From positions 84,652 to 148,651 of the forward strand of contig NCSJ02000079.1 in NCBI GenBank assembly GCA_002812745.2: a stretch of 64,000 bases of DNA. Direction: 5' to 3'. Position numbers and translations under genes: made by a program. Below are positions 49,313 to 61,257 of the stretch, piece after piece (positions within the stretch are counted from its first letter, which is position 1; every line of letters begins with the position of its first letter). Origin of the DNA: Scytalidium lignicola (lineage: Eukaryota > Ascomycota > Leotiomycetes). The notes below the pieces were generated by a model, which made no database searches, was not told the origin of the DNA, and saw only the letters and a program-made list of their open reading frames with translations.

Positions 49313-49395
49313 TGTGATTCAACCAAGAGTAGTCTTGATCTGAATTGACTCTTCTGGTAAAATCTAAGAACCTCATCGTCGTGTCGGCATTACGC

Positions 49396-49403
49396 CTTAT
49401 ATA
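49396..49403 (-). promoter_or_regulatory. TATA box candidate for alpha-galactosidase
   Basis: Read on the minus strand this is TATATAAG, 84-91 bp upstream of the GH27 start codon, a good position for a fungal TATA element. Confidence 0.5.
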
Positions 49404-50567
49404 CTCCTCTCCGGAAGAATATTCGGAATGAAAGATCAGCGAACTGAACAGGCCTCAACCATGTTCCTCGTGATGCGGCCATCTATCTACCCCTCGTAAT
49501 TCATCTAATGATCAGAGTAAACAGCTCATGGATGCGTCATTGTAGCCATTTACAAGGCAGCCAGTGACCAATCTGAAAGCATTAACTTAGCATACACGAC
49601 ATGCAGGACGCTGATTAGGTAAGAATTAATGCTTACGAAGTTTGTTTCCGAGGTATATGCAAACATAGACCACGATACAAACTAGGAATGTAACAAACCG
49701 ATAATTTCTTCCCCGCAATCGAGTCGTGCAAGTGCTTTTTGACCAGTTCTGCTTGGTTCTTCTGACGGGTACTTTTACCCCTCAATCGTGGTGCGTTGAA
49801 GAGAGCAAGAGGGGCGATATTAAATAATAAAAACAAGGATTAACTGTAATACACCCGTGGATCATTAACGCTTTTGTACTCACAACTGTCGACCTGGTAG
49901 GAGGAAATAAGAACAACCGTGATGACCTTTCTTCTCTTCTCGCAATTAATTGGCTACAACGGTTAAATTTTCGGACAACTTCACTACATGTGTAGATGCT
50001 TTGCTTTAATTTTCATTTCATTCCATTGATGTCTTTTCTTCAACACCTACACTTAAACCATTCCTTTTCAAAAGAAAAAAAATTTCCGNAAAAAAAGAAT
50101 TCTTGAAAAAGACAACATAGAAGAGTAAATGAAAATGAAAAATGCAACCGCCTAATGAATCAATATAACGTAGACCGTCTTATGGCCCAAATACACTCAA
50201 CCCTAAATATATCAATAAATGAAATTTCATAGCTTGAAGCAAGCACATAACGTATGATAATAAAATATCGAGCCCAGAATCGGTTGACCTTGATTCACCC
50301 TGTACATTTGGTTGGTACAGTACACAAAGCTCCTTAACTTGAAAAAAAAAAAGAAACGTGATAAATAACCTGAAGGGGAAAAATATAGAAGCCTTTCTTA
50401 ACAGCCCCGACCTAACCAATCCTCCTTTGTCCCCCCGAAAAAAAGTTGACCCATCTAACGCCTGCAAATGGGATATACTTTCGTTATCTTTAATATTTCG
50501 TGGAGGTTTTTTTGTTTTGAAGCGCTTCAGAGTGGCGCAATGAGACTTTGGAAAACAAACAATCACA
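49404..50567. other. Intergenic region, alpha-galactosidase promoter and regulator 3' end
   Basis: About 1.2 kb. It should hold the GH27 promoter (left) and the 3' UTR of the second Zn2Cys6 gene (right). It is A+T-rich at 50040-50140, with an N at 50089 before an A run. TACAGTA is at 50316. No gene is recognised. Confidence 0.5.
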
Positions 50568-53500
50568 TCACTCATTCCGCCTCATATTTTGCAAACCGGA
50601 ATTCCCGTTCATACCACCATTTGAAGACATCCCATTCCCATTATCAAAGAAACTCCAAACATCCTGAGGAAGATATTCAAGGAAAGGCATCATATCACCG
50701 CTGACTAACGACGCCATGTCGATCTCCTGACTCTCCATCTTCATGTCCCCAACACCAGTAATACCCATGTAGGTGTTTTGGCCCAGATGGAAATTATTAT
50801 GGCTTTGGGCATAGTCGAAGTTGTTCGTCGGTTGATGGTCATGCCGAACGTTAGACGGCGAGGAACTTGATTGGTCGTAAGAGTGGTGAGAATTTGGTGT
50901 TTGGCCATACTGTTGATTCTGTATGCCCAAGAGCATTTCGGCCTCTGATGCCGAGGCAGGCCCAGGGGAAGAAAGTGGATTGTATTTTTGGACCGGAGGT
51001 AGCATTGGCCCCGAAGAATGTCGATGCTGTGAGTAGCCTGGGTATTTCGTTTGATAAGACGGTGAACCAGATTCAGGGCTGGGAGCGGGTAAGCTCTGAC
51101 GGATCGGATCGTATATCATGTTTCCAGCCACGGATGGAGAGCGTGCAGGAGGGGGTGGAGGATGTTGTGATTGGTGTTGCTCACCATTTGGGTTCTGGAA
51201 CATGAGGGTGATATTGGAGCTTGCAGAATTGGTGGTTCCGTTTATCGACCATCCAATGGCCTGAGATGCGTCAATTCCAGGCGATCCGGGAAGGTTATCT
51301 AGCATGGGCGATCGAACAAGATCGCTGAGTCGGCCTGGTGATGGTGCGGCCATAGCCAGCTTGGTCCATTGAGGGACCATATCCGACTTTCCGATCTTAG
51401 TGGACTCCATGTCTTCAAGAGTATAGGTTTCCGGATCCCAGATTCCTTTTGCTTTTTGATCCAGTGCTACTAAGATGTATCTGGTTCCTGCCCAATACGC
51501 CTCCAATTGCTGAAGGGATTTATAGCATCTTTGATAGTTCTGATTTGCAGCTGATGCAAGTAAGCTATGCTTTTGCTCAGTGCTATAGCCTTTCTGTGTA
51601 TTTGGATATTCTCTGCTTGAACCGCTCCGCGGAGCACTCCGTGGAGGACTTCGTTCTCTCGAGGTTGGCTGTGAAGTGGAATGAGCAGCTGATTCCATTA
51701 GGAAAGCACAAGCAGCGATATACATCGGCTGACTTGTGAATGGATTTCCAATGAAGCTTTTAGGATCAATAAGCTCAGCAAAAGCAAGAATATCGGCTAT
51801 TGTCTTTGCTGAAGACATACTCAACTCCCGACTGTTTGGTAGAAGTTGTAATATTTGGCCTTCGAACGAATGCATCAAAGTGGGTTGGTGCAATAGCATG
51901 ATGAGAGTGTGAAACCAGAAATGCACCTGCAGATAACGGGTTATATCAGCTCCGAGAAATTATTAAAGCATAAAATAAGACTTACTAGTATGAAATTTGT
52001 TCCTTCTCCGGATCTTACATAATGCTGGAAATTTGTCGCATTAAAAGTTAGTCTTTGATCAAGTCTTTGATAAAGCTGTGTCAAGTCCATCTCCATTTCA
52101 GCTAAACCTTCCATCTTCTCCGGTGTGACATCCCGGACATTTCGGATATTGTTCAGTAGATCCGATACTCTTCCGTAAAGATGGATAATTTGTATCAGAG
52201 CTGGAAAGGGGTCAGGCCAACCACTCTCTGCATTGGCAGTTATAGCTGGGAAAGACAGTTCAAAATCTTCATCTCGCAACGTGACGGGCCTGCCAGTACC
52301 AGAAGAGATGACCCTATCCAACATGAAGACAGCCCAGAGGGTGTTGATACGTTCTTGTTCAACCTCTCTCTTTTCTTCCTGGCTAATTGAACTCCCATCA
52401 TTAGAGTGCTGGCTAAACACTTCACTTGTATCAATGCTCGGCCTATGGTGGCCTGGATCCTTCTCTCCCTGATGTTTCACGCCGTCGAATTTTTGCAATC
52501 CCAGGTCAACAGCCATTCGAATAGCGCAGCCTAGATACATCCACAATGCACTATCCTGATTAGATCCAAATCCTTCGTAGGCTAGCAAAAGACATGCTTG
52601 AACTGCCGCAACGGTAGGACAGGGAAATGTATCAACCACCGCAGCCTTAGCTCGTTGTGCGAATATATGGCCATATTCCCACTTAGGGTAGTCGGGGTCG
52701 TGTGAAGCATTGAGCATTGGATGATCTGAAAATCGAGCAGCCAAGGCACAAACGGCATCAACCAAGATTGCGTCGACTCTTTTCTCTTCAACCATACGAA
52801 CGAACTTATCTGGCCGTAGGAAAGGGTAATTGCAACCAAGATGGGTAAAAAATGTCTCAACAAGGTGGATGGTAAGTCGATGCACAGGCAATCCATCATT
52901 CGGATCATAGACTGGCATGTCGACGGGTCGTTGTTCTACTCCTGGCTGTGGTGTTCCCCCATACAAGGAACCGAGGCTTCCATATCCACCGGAAGCAGGT
53001 GAGACTTAACAGGTTAGCATTCCCTACTCAAACCAAAAGCAAGACGACTTACTCGATGATGCCGCACCTGTACTCCGGCGATGTTCTCTCACAGACACAA
53101 CCATCTGCTTGAATCCAGGGACAATTGCTGTAGGACCGAAATATCTGAAGTAAGGCACCTTGTGACTCTCTGTGTGACGGCTCGCCGAACTGGTAGGTCT
53201 AATGGTATTGGTGATATGATGTTGTTCCTCTTGAAGCGGAGTCCTAATGCTCATGGGGCTCCGTTCATCATCTGAGAAAAATGTTGGGGCGTCCTTGTAG
53301 TCTCGACTTGGCCTTGGGTCTTCCGTCTTGAGGTCTGATTCCCGTCGACGAATTGCAATCTTGGTATCGGAATATGAACTCGAGCCCTCACGATGCAGCA
53401 CAGGTGATGTGTTCCCAAAGGATTGCTGTCCACTGGGCAAGCTCCCCGCGGAAGCTTTATCGTAGTCGTCCTCATCTTTGACGTAGTCGTCCTCATCTGC

Positions 53501-53865
53501 GAGGTTGTTTGCTGGGGTTTTCGAGTCCTTCCTTCCTTCCCCTACAGTTGCATATCCAAGACATTGGTGGCCATTATCGGTACAGGTGGAGCAGAAGGGC
53601 CGCTTCCCATCGCATCGGGTCTTACGTTTGCGACACGTTCGACAGCTGTGGATGAGGAGGTTAGCAAAAGGCTAAGACGGCGACACGACAGCAGCAACAA
53701 CGATCGAGCAGCAATTCCGAGGCTGGAAGGGCCAATAGGCAATACATACGCAGCACTAATCCTCCGCCGCTTCGCTGGAGGTCGACCTTCATTGTTCACA
53801 AACCGTATTTGCCTGGCCAGCGGCGGCAGCGCAGGCGAAGAAGTTCCACTACCCGTGGAGGCCAT
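50568..53865 (-). CDS. Zn2Cys6 transcription factor with fungal_trans domain, about 1028 aa
   Basis: Large nuclear regulator. Exons are 53865-53750, 53645-53053, 53004-51986 and 51926-50568. Introns are 104, 48 and 59 nt and the phases close. The zinc cluster C40-x2-C43-x6-C50-x6-C57-x2-C60-x6-C67 (CRTCRKRKTRCDGKRPFC...) is split by intron 1 just before its first Cys. A disordered acidic linker follows, then VPYFRYFGPTAIVPGFKQMVV, a block I recall as typical of one conserved regulator subfamily. The fungal_trans domain comes next (LVETFFTHLGCNYPFLRPDKFV, then ACLLLAYEGFGSNQDSALWMYLG, AVDLGLQKFDGV, LDRVISSGTGRPVTL). The C-terminal ~400 residues are Ser/Pro/Gln-rich and include a PFLEYLPQDVWSFFDNG acidic-aromatic end that could activate transcription. 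I cannot name the orthologue. Confidence 0.9.
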
Positions 53866-54603
53866 GCCTCAGGGCTGGTGGTGCATCCAGCGCATCGACT
53901 ATGGCAGGCGCATTGTCAGGAACCACGGCTCGATCTGGTGAGGATCAAGCGCATGGCAAAGAGTCGGGAGCTGGAAATGGGCAGCGTCTGGCGATGTGGT
54001 AGGTGGTAGTGGTGTCGAAGATGATGATGAATTAATTATTATCATTCGTGTGTACGGAAGTATCTGTCGCAAGCTGGATGGATGGCTGCTGGACCGTCGT
54101 GATTGATTGATTCCCACGACCTTCTGTGGGGAGGCAGGCCGGGGGAGAGAGAGAAGTGGACCGAGCTTTTGGGGCCTGATCGATTGGGTAGAAAATTACT
54201 AAGTCAGGCCGCACTAACAAACTTTGCTGTGGGACTGGACAGCCAGACAATGGCCAGGGAAGGGCGCTCGGGGAGACCCTTTCCCTCCCGCTCTAGCGGC
54301 CTCGGCTAGTTCGCTATCTCACATAAATTCTTACCACTGTAATTACAACTCACAACTGAACTCATGCACAGCGCATGCACAACACATCACATAAACACAC
54401 GACACACACATATATAACTATCTAGTACATGGCACGTTCTTGTCCGCTTGAACCTGTTGTCCTAAACCATTCCTAAACACATGCTGCATGTTTCTCGTAT
54501 CTCAGATCTTATAGATGTTGCTGTCACTGCGGGCGTGCCAAAAGACGTCAGCCACACTCGCTCCTATTCATTCATTCATATCACAACAAAGATGATGCTG
54601 CAC
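53866..54603. promoter_or_regulatory. Intergenic region upstream of the 1028-aa regulator
   Basis: 0.74 kb between the alpha-amylase stop and the regulator start, both on the minus strand. G+C is moderate at 54100-54310; CACA-rich stretches lie at 54360-54410. No gene is recognised. Confidence 0.5.
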
Positions 54604-56227
54604 TTACAACTTTCCAAACCGGTCCCTTCCATCAGCGTGCTTGTTCACCCAGATGCTCACGCTTGTGCCGGCACAGATAAACGCCGCATAGCCATCTTGT
54701 CCAATCGTAATCTCGCGCTCTTCCCATCCTAAGACGTCGGTCCAGACCTCACCAGCATGCATCTCTCCAACGTGCATTCTCTTCTCCCCAGGCCCAGCAT
54801 TGGACATGACGACAGCACATCCAAATCTTCGATCCCAAGTTCCGTATCGTACCCAGCCAATACAGGTTGGATAGTCGAAATAATCTTGCTGCTTACCATA
54901 TGCGTAAAGCTTGCGAGCCAACACAATGTCTGGTAGGGCACCACCGCACGATGGTGGGAATGGATGCTCCCCCTTGATGCCATATAGATCGCCGTAAAAG
55001 AGACATGGGTAACCATCATAACGAAGCAGGATCAAGGTATATGCAAGAGGTTTGAAAAAGAGCTCGATCGGTGCCTCTAAAGCTTGATAAGGCTGTGTGT
55101 CGTGATTCATGACTAAAGTCTTACAGGTCGTTTAGCACGGTGCTATATAGAAAACAATCCAGAATGACTTACTACCGCACTCACGGGATTAATCTTCACC
55201 AGAGTGTCATCAAAAACAGTCCTCAGATCGGCGTTCTCAGTCTTGGACAGTTGACTGAAGTTGTATACAAGTGGTGCATCGAAAAGACTGAACTTTGTGC
55301 CCATCCTATCCAAATACGTACTCATATCATCCAGCGAATCTTTCCAAAATTCCCCTACGAAAAACCAACCTTCACCATAGGTTTCATCCATCAAACTAAC
55401 GAACTTATTCAAAAATTCCTCGCTGAAATGTTTAATAGCGTCGAATCGAATACCTTTTATGGGTATCTGTTTACCTAGCCATACGCCCCAGTTAAGCACG
55501 TCTTGAGCTACCTCGGGATGATTATAATCAAGATCTGCAAACATTAGGTAGTCAAAGTTACCCTTCTCATCATCAACATCATCGGCATTAGCCCAGTCTT
55601 TCTCTAGATCTCCAAGGATCTTGTAGATAGCCGTTTTGTTATTAGCCGCATTATAATCAGTTCCAGTGAAATGATACCAGTGATATTTCTGTTTCGAATA
55701 TTTATCTCCACGTCCTGGAAAGTCAAAGCCTAACCAGGCTGTTATTTCGTATTCATCGGAGATAGCTTCATTACGATTGTCCGGGTCAACTTCCTGAACC
55801 CGACACTTCTCTTTGTGATCTGCAGCGGCCTTGTGGTTTAGGACTGAAAAGATGAGCAATAGACACTAATGAATAAGGTAAGTCTACGCCGGTATATAAG
55901 CTTACCTGCATCCCAATATATGCCAATGCCGTGCTCACCCGCTACGGCTCCTAACTTCACTAGGTCCTCTTTAGTGCCCCACTTGGTGGTCACCCCCCCT
56001 TTCTGATCAAACTCTCCCAGATCATAGAGGTCATATACATCGTAACCATTTCCAGATGGAGAAGATGCCTTGCATCCGGGGGGAATCCAGAGATTGTCGA
56101 TACCGGTTGCCTTTAACTGGGGAACATGGGCAGCAAGCCTTTGCCAATGTTTATGATCATCTGGAACATACCATTCGAATGCCTGTAGCATAGTTGCATT
56201 CTCTGGAGTTGGCTTTTGCTCTGCCAT
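54604..56227 (-). CDS. Alpha-amylase, GH13_5-like, intracellular
   Basis: Hydrolyses internal alpha-1,4-glucosidic bonds. Exons are 56227-55906, 55843-55173 and 55119-54604. Introns are 62 and 53 nt. The product is about 502 aa. It begins MAEQKPTPENATMLQAFEWY with no signal peptide, like the cytosolic bacterial-type amylases of fungi (AmyD-like) and unlike secreted Taka-amylase. Catalytic residues: nucleophile Asp242 in GIRFDAIKH, acid/base Glu272 in FFVGEFWKD, and Asp338 in VMNHDTQP, which is completed across intron 2. DAVLNHKA, the first conserved GH13 block, is completed across intron 1. A likely role is internal glucan turnover or cell-wall alpha-glucan handling; this is inference. It is divergent with the membrane-protein gene at 56.8 kb. 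Confidence 0.95.
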
Positions 56228-56767
56228 CTTGTTCTCTTATCAATTCCCAAGATTGATTGATTGATTGAGTGGAGAGAAGGAAATGAGAAAAGTAGGATTA
56301 CAGAATGCAAGGATGTGTAATACACTGAGATTTGAAAGAATATATATAAATACTAATAAACTACATCAATTGTCTTATACTGAAAGCCAGAAACTTTGCC
56401 AAGTTTCACGTGGGTAGGTAATCCTGATTATTAGCTTTATGACGTAGTTAAGTCTTGGGTCCTTATGTTAGCAGTAACAGTCAACATTTTGGGATAGCGA
56501 ATGTCGAACATAGTTTGGTATAAGTAAGATATGCGAGCCATTAAAATAACATCTTTTGAACGCTCCAGTGTAGAACAGAGAGTGTGAAGTAGAGAGGAGT
56601 GAGAGGTAACAACTTAGGAGCAATGATGGATCTGCATGCCTTAGATACGAGGGCACAACATGGTTGCTATGGCAGCGGAGTTGACAACACATCACACCAG
56701 AAGTAAATGAACGCCGCCTTAATGAACAGAGTTAAGAGCATTGCAACGGTACACGGTCCCCAAAATT
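56228..56767. promoter_or_regulatory. Divergent promoter region, alpha-amylase / membrane protein
   Basis: 540 bp between opposite starts. A TATATATAAATA stretch at 56341-56352 lies about 115 bp upstream of the amylase start and can be read on both strands. No further site is recognised. Confidence 0.5.
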
Positions 56768-59245
56768 ATGAAGAAGCACCAGTCTGCTTCTGACTTCGAG
56801 ATTCATGTTGATCCATCTTGCTTATCAGAGCAGGTAGACATCGGTATGTCTACAATAAGTGCATCTGCAAATCAAGTAATCCAACAAGATAATCTTGAAG
56901 ATCGCGAGTTTAAGCGATCACTAAATGACCTAGGAGAAAATTCCCAGTCTCAAGATCAGAAGGAGCGCACCGAAGCTTTAATCCAATCTGCCGCTCGCGC
57001 GATAGTGGCAAGCATTGAGAGGACCAACTCCTTCGGACTCGAAGACTCGGTCTTGAGCGCGCAAACAGATAGAAGCTACGATAACGGGAGTGAAGTACAC
57101 GAAGGTAGCACAGAATTGCCTTATGGAAGCGGGGCAGCAATGTATGAACCTGAAATTGAACATAATTGGGATTATGAAAGAGAAGGTGGAGATTCTACAG
57201 CATCCCATAATGATGGAGATATCGACGACGACGACATTTTCAGTAGGAATTCCGGGCAGAGTGCACGCAGTAGTCTGAACTCCTGCCATGACCTGCATAG
57301 CCCGGATGAGCTATCTCACGAGAAACAACATGCTTCCGAAGACGCTATGGAGCCGATATCGCGTATTCCCAGTGTTTCTTCTTACTCTTACAATCCAGAG
57401 GTCCACTCCGGCACGCCAAATAAAACTGGTACCCGACCGCCCTTTCGAACACCTTCCTCCGTTCGAGCTATGCAAATGTCGTCTCCAACACCATCAATCT
57501 TCTCAACTTCTCCACGATCAGTCAAACGAGCTTCAGTCAGTCGTTTGGGAACTCCTACGGCTCAGAAAATTTCTAGCTCACCGACTACAAAGTCGAAGAC
57601 TCCCACCCGATTCAAAGTCAAGAAGGAGTACCCACTTGTTCTTCTCCATGTGACTGTTTTTCCATTGCAATGGTCATACGCAAACATTATAACTTCACCA
57701 GACATTCCAACAAGCTTATATGGTGTGCGAGATAGCTGGAGGCTTTTGCAGGAGAAGTTGGGTGACACCGTCCTTGAGCGGGGTGTTCTTTTGCCACACC
57801 CTCAGGACTCATACGAGGTTCTAGAAGAGCGTCTTTTGGAAGCCTTGGAATTACCAGTTCAGCCAAGGGCTCGCATCCTGAAATGCGGGCATTATATGGG
57901 ACCTTTGGACAACGAAGTATCTGAGGAATCTGGTGATGATATGGATAGCGGGTTCGAGAGAGCCTTGGATCGAAAATGGTGCGATATCTGTTGCAGGGAA
58001 GTGAAGTATATGAACCGTGATCCTGAAGCCGCGGAACAAAGATTTAGGGTCAAGATATATGCCAGCAACGGGTTGATGCGTGCTGGTGCCTGGGCGGCGG
58101 TTTGGAAAGAAATGGAGAGAGTCGACGTTGAGATTGAACCTTATGTAGAAGCCGATCTCTTGGATGATCTGGAGAGGTTTTCACAAAAGACAAAAGCGCA
58201 AAGGGATCAAGAGGGCGAATTCGAGGATATTCATGGAGTTCATGATGATGATGCAAAGCGAGCTGACGAAGAGCGTATGCGAGAGATTTATGATGCTCTT
58301 CCTCCGGCAATCGAGAATTTTCCTCAGATGGAATCCCAACCATCTTCAGTACCACCGACTCATATTCCTCATATGGAATCTCCTCCGTCTCCAGTGCCGC
58401 CGACTCCTATCCCCCAAATGGCATCGCCTAACTTTGAAGTACCACCAGCACAGAGTCACCCAAAGAATACCTACGGGGATTCTCTTCCGGAACTCATATT
58501 TGCAGCCATTAAAGTTGCAATTCGGGATCCTAAGAATATCATTATCTGTGCTTTGAGTGCCCTCTTACTGTTTCTTGCTCTGAGACCTGGGCTCGCACCA
58601 GCCAACTCGGCACCAATGGTCACAACTCACTCTGAAGCACCACATATTATCGGGGGGTTGGATCACGCTGCAGTTCAATACACAAAAGAGGAGCCACTAG
58701 TTAGAGAACCTGTTGCTGTGGTACGGCCGAAGGTCCCGACGACTAAGCCTGTTGTTAAGAATATTGTTAAGAAACCTGTTAGGGCATCAGCCTCAGAGGC
58801 CAACGTTAAGGTCAAGATGCCACCAAAGGTTCAAGAGGCCATCATTGCAGCCAAGCCTGTAGAGGCCCAAGAGGTCGATATTGTTGTCGAGGAACCTCTA
58901 AGCGCCCAAGAGACCGAAGTTGTTATCGAAGAACCTCTAGATGTTCCGGAGGCCGAGACCATTATCGAAGAACATGAACATGTAGATGTTCCGGAGGACG
59001 AATCAATTATCGAAGAAACTCTAGATGTTCACGAGACTGAAACAGTTGATGATGAGCTTCCGATGACGCAAGAGACTAACATTATTGTTGAGAGTCCAGC
59101 TGTTGAAGAGAACGATATTTCAGCCGAAGGTCCTGCTGATATTCCGATTGAAGAAGAGGATTCCCCAGACATAGCCAATGCTGATATGGATTTTCCTGTT
59201 TTGGAGGAAGAGGAGGTTGTCCTAATAGATAGGACAGAACTCTGA
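56768..59245 (+). CDS. Large conserved fungal single-pass membrane protein, function unknown
   Basis: Single exon, about 825 aa from the ATG at 56768; an in-frame TTG at 56741 is not a likely start. Residues about 1-280 are disordered, Ser/Asp/Glu-rich. A conserved block begins KKEYPLVLLHVTVFPLQWSY and runs through RDSWRLLQEKLGDTVLERGVLLPHPQDSY, LEERLLEALELP and RILKCGHY to a Cys pair in KWCDICCREVKYMNRDPEA. It ends in RFRVKIYASNGLMRAGAWAAVWKEMERVDVEIEPYV. A Pro-rich spacer is followed by one hydrophobic segment, NIIICALSALLLFLALRPGL, and a Lys-rich then strongly acidic tail with about seven degenerate ~13-residue repeats (VIEEPLDVPEAET). It may be anchored to an inner membrane. I have seen the central block in unnamed fungal proteins; no activity is known to me. 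Confidence 0.8.
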   Translation: MKKHQSASDFEIHVDPSCLSEQVDIGMSTISASANQVIQQDNLEDREFKRSLNDLGENSQSQDQKERTEALIQSAARAIVASIERTNSFGLEDSVLSAQTDRSYDNGSEVHEGSTELPYGSGAAMYEPEIEHNWDYEREGGDSTASHNDGDIDDDDIFSRNSGQSARSSLNSCHDLHSPDELSHEKQHASEDAMEPISRIPSVSSYSYNPEVHSGTPNKTGTRPPFRTPSSVRAMQMSSPTPSIFSTSPRSVKRASVSRLGTPTAQKISSSPTTKSKTPTRFKVKKEYPLVLLHVTVFPLQWSYANIITSPDIPTSLYGVRDSWRLLQEKLGDTVLERGVLLPHPQDSYEVLEERLLEALELPVQPRARILKCGHYMGPLDNEVSEESGDDMDSGFERALDRKWCDICCREVKYMNRDPEAAEQRFRVKIYASNGLMRAGAWAAVWKEMERVDVEIEPYVEADLLDDLERFSQKTKAQRDQEGEFEDIHGVHDDDAKRADEERMREIYDALPPAIENFPQMESQPSSVPPTHIPHMESPPSPVPPTPIPQMASPNFEVPPAQSHPKNTYGDSLPELIFAAIKVAIRDPKNIIICALSALLLFLALRPGLAPANSAPMVTTHSEAPHIIGGLDHAAVQYTKEEPLVREPVAVVRPKVPTTKPVVKNIVKKPVRASASEANVKVKMPPKVQEAIIAAKPVEAQEVDIVVEEPLSAQETEVVIEEPLDVPEAETIIEEHEHVDVPEDESIIEETLDVHETETVDDELPMTQETNIIVESPAVEENDISAEGPADIPIEEEDSPDIANADMDFPVLEEEEVVLIDRTEL
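58875..59160 (+). repeat. Acidic 13-residue repeats within the membrane protein
   Basis: About seven diverged copies of a unit like (V/I)IEEPLDVPEAET in the C-terminal tail of the 56.8 kb gene. DNA copies differ, with GAACCTCTAGATGTTC-type blocks recurring. Confidence 0.7.
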
Positions 59246-60082
59246 TTTGCTCTGAGATTAGGAAGAACAATTGTATTGGATGACTGGATGAATAATGCAC
59301 AATTGAGATACCATGTATGACGCTTGGACATGATAAATGTTTTGGAGGTGTTTAGGAGCGATTCCGTTATTGAATTCCCTCACTCTTTGGAAGGTTCACT
59401 TGATTGGAGCGAGCGACTTGAGCGATAATCTTGGCGGAATTTTAATAAATGTTTCCTTGTTTGACGCCTTTATATAGTTCCTAAGAATGATCTATGAAAT
59501 ATAAAACTTCTCACAGCTCATTTCAAGATTCATGTAGAATGATTTTGTGACAAATGTAGTTTATGTGTTCTCGTGGTTCTGCAATATCAGCCTCGCTCAC
59601 CCTCCCCATGTATTAACGCTATCTCATCTCCGTATGGTCGTATGCATCTTTACCTACTGCATTTCCTTATTTAACAATACCTTTGAGTCAACTAAGAAGG
59701 ATAGAGAATGGAGTTGTTGATTTTGTTTATGTCCGTCTAAAAACCGTTTCCCTTAAAGCAAGGTGTCGGAGGTAACGTGGAGTTTAACCAGAGCATAAAT
59801 GCTCTATTGTATATCTCAAATACATATTAGATTGCTGCCTAGCCATGATCGAGATGCAAAAGGGATGGGACCGACATGGCGTCAATAGCACATACAGATG
59901 AAAAACCAATGGGCTATGTGATATAAGTGCCACTCGGCCCCAAACTTATCAGAAGACTATTCCCATGCTTAAATTATTTATATCTGCATAAGATCCAGTC
60001 CCACAAGATTGCTTTCCTTCAGGTGAGATATATATAACCCAGAAGAGTTTGCAATATACCAAATTATCTCATTGATTGAAAG
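59246..60082. promoter_or_regulatory. Intergenic region upstream of the oxidoreductase gene
   Basis: 0.84 kb, A+T-rich. It includes an ATATATATAA box at about 60027-60037, 46-56 bp before the oxidoreductase start. No gene is seen. Confidence 0.5.
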
Positions 60083-61257
60083 ATGTCTACTCAGCGTTCT
60101 CTCGTCCTCAAATCAACCACTCAACCACTGTTTCTAGAAACAGTCCCAATCCCAGAAGCTACTTCGGGCTCAGTAGTCGTCAAAGTACTCGGTACCCATG
60201 TTCTCCCCTATCTCCACGAAATCATCGATGGCTCGCTCTCTTATACGCTCAAGCTACCTTTAACCCCCGGTTCGACGGCCGTAGGTCGCATTCACGCCGT
60301 TGGTGGCGATGCCGTCTCTCTAAAACCCGGTCAACTAGTCCTTTGTGACATTACCACACGGGCTCGAGATGACCCTGACGCTGTAATGCTGCTTGGTGTT
60401 CATGGAGGGGCAGCGGAGAAGTTGATGGAGGGCGAATGGAGAAACGGGAGTTTTGCGGAGTATGCTAAGTATCCTCTAGAGAATGTCTTTGCTCTTGATG
60501 AGGAGGTTTTGATGAAGAAGATGGGGTATACTATCGAGGACTTTCTCTCTATGCCCGGTGTGTAAAAAAAATTAAATAAATAAAAAACTTTCGTTGTCAG
60601 AAGATTGAAGCTGATATGTTTGCAGGATTCGTGGTCCCATATGGTGGCCTTTCTGAGATAGGCTTGCTACCCGGGGATACTGTCATTGTTGCTCCAGCTA
60701 CGGGCAAATTCGGTGGTGGTGCAGTAACTATCGCCTTAGCTATGGGTGCAACTGTTATAGCAGCAGGTCGAAATGAGGCCGTGTTGGAGAAAATGAAGCA
60801 ATTATATGACCATACCGGAAGAATCAAAACTGTCGTGCTAACAGGAAACGAAGCAAATGACGCTGAATCACTGGCGGCAGCAGCCGGGGGCAAAGGAGCA
60901 GATGCATATATTGACTTTTCCCCTCCTGCTGCAGCAAACTCCACTCATATATCATTAGCCATGGCAGCTCTCAGACCATTTGGGAAAGCTAGCTTCATGG
61001 GTGGTATTCAAGGCAAAGTGAGCATCAATTATAGTATGATAATGATGAAGAGCTTGAGGATTCAAGGAAGGTTCATGTATTCCAGAGAAATGATGGTGCG
61101 GTTCCTGAAACTGCTTGAAAAGGGAAACTTAAAACTAGGGGAGGCGAATACAGGAGTGAAGACTACGGGAAAGTTTAGCCTAGATGAGATCCAGCAAGCT
61201 TTAGAAGTTGCCAAAAAGGAAGCTGGGTGGGGGACTCAGGTTATCCTAGTTCCCTAG
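60083..61257 (+). CDS. MDR-superfamily (quinone oxidoreductase-like) NAD(P)H-dependent oxidoreductase
   Basis: Medium-chain dehydrogenase/reductase. Exons are 60083-60557 and 60628-61257 by the simplest reading; phase requires the acceptor TTTGCAG at 60619-60625, so exon 2 is 60626-61257. The intron is 68 nt with donor GTGTGT. The product is about 368 aa. The N-terminal GroES-like domain has LPLTPGSTAVGRIHAVGGDAVSLKPGQLV. The Rossmann part has GDTVIVAPATGKFGGGAVTIALAMGATVIAAG with an Ala/Gly-rich nucleotide loop. The usual catalytic zinc Cys/His pair of alcohol dehydrogenases is not visible (THVLPY occupies that place), so a zinc-free quinone/alkenal reductase type is more likely than an alcohol dehydrogenase. 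The substrate is unknown. The start ATG lies about 50 bp after a TATA-like box. Confidence 0.88.
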
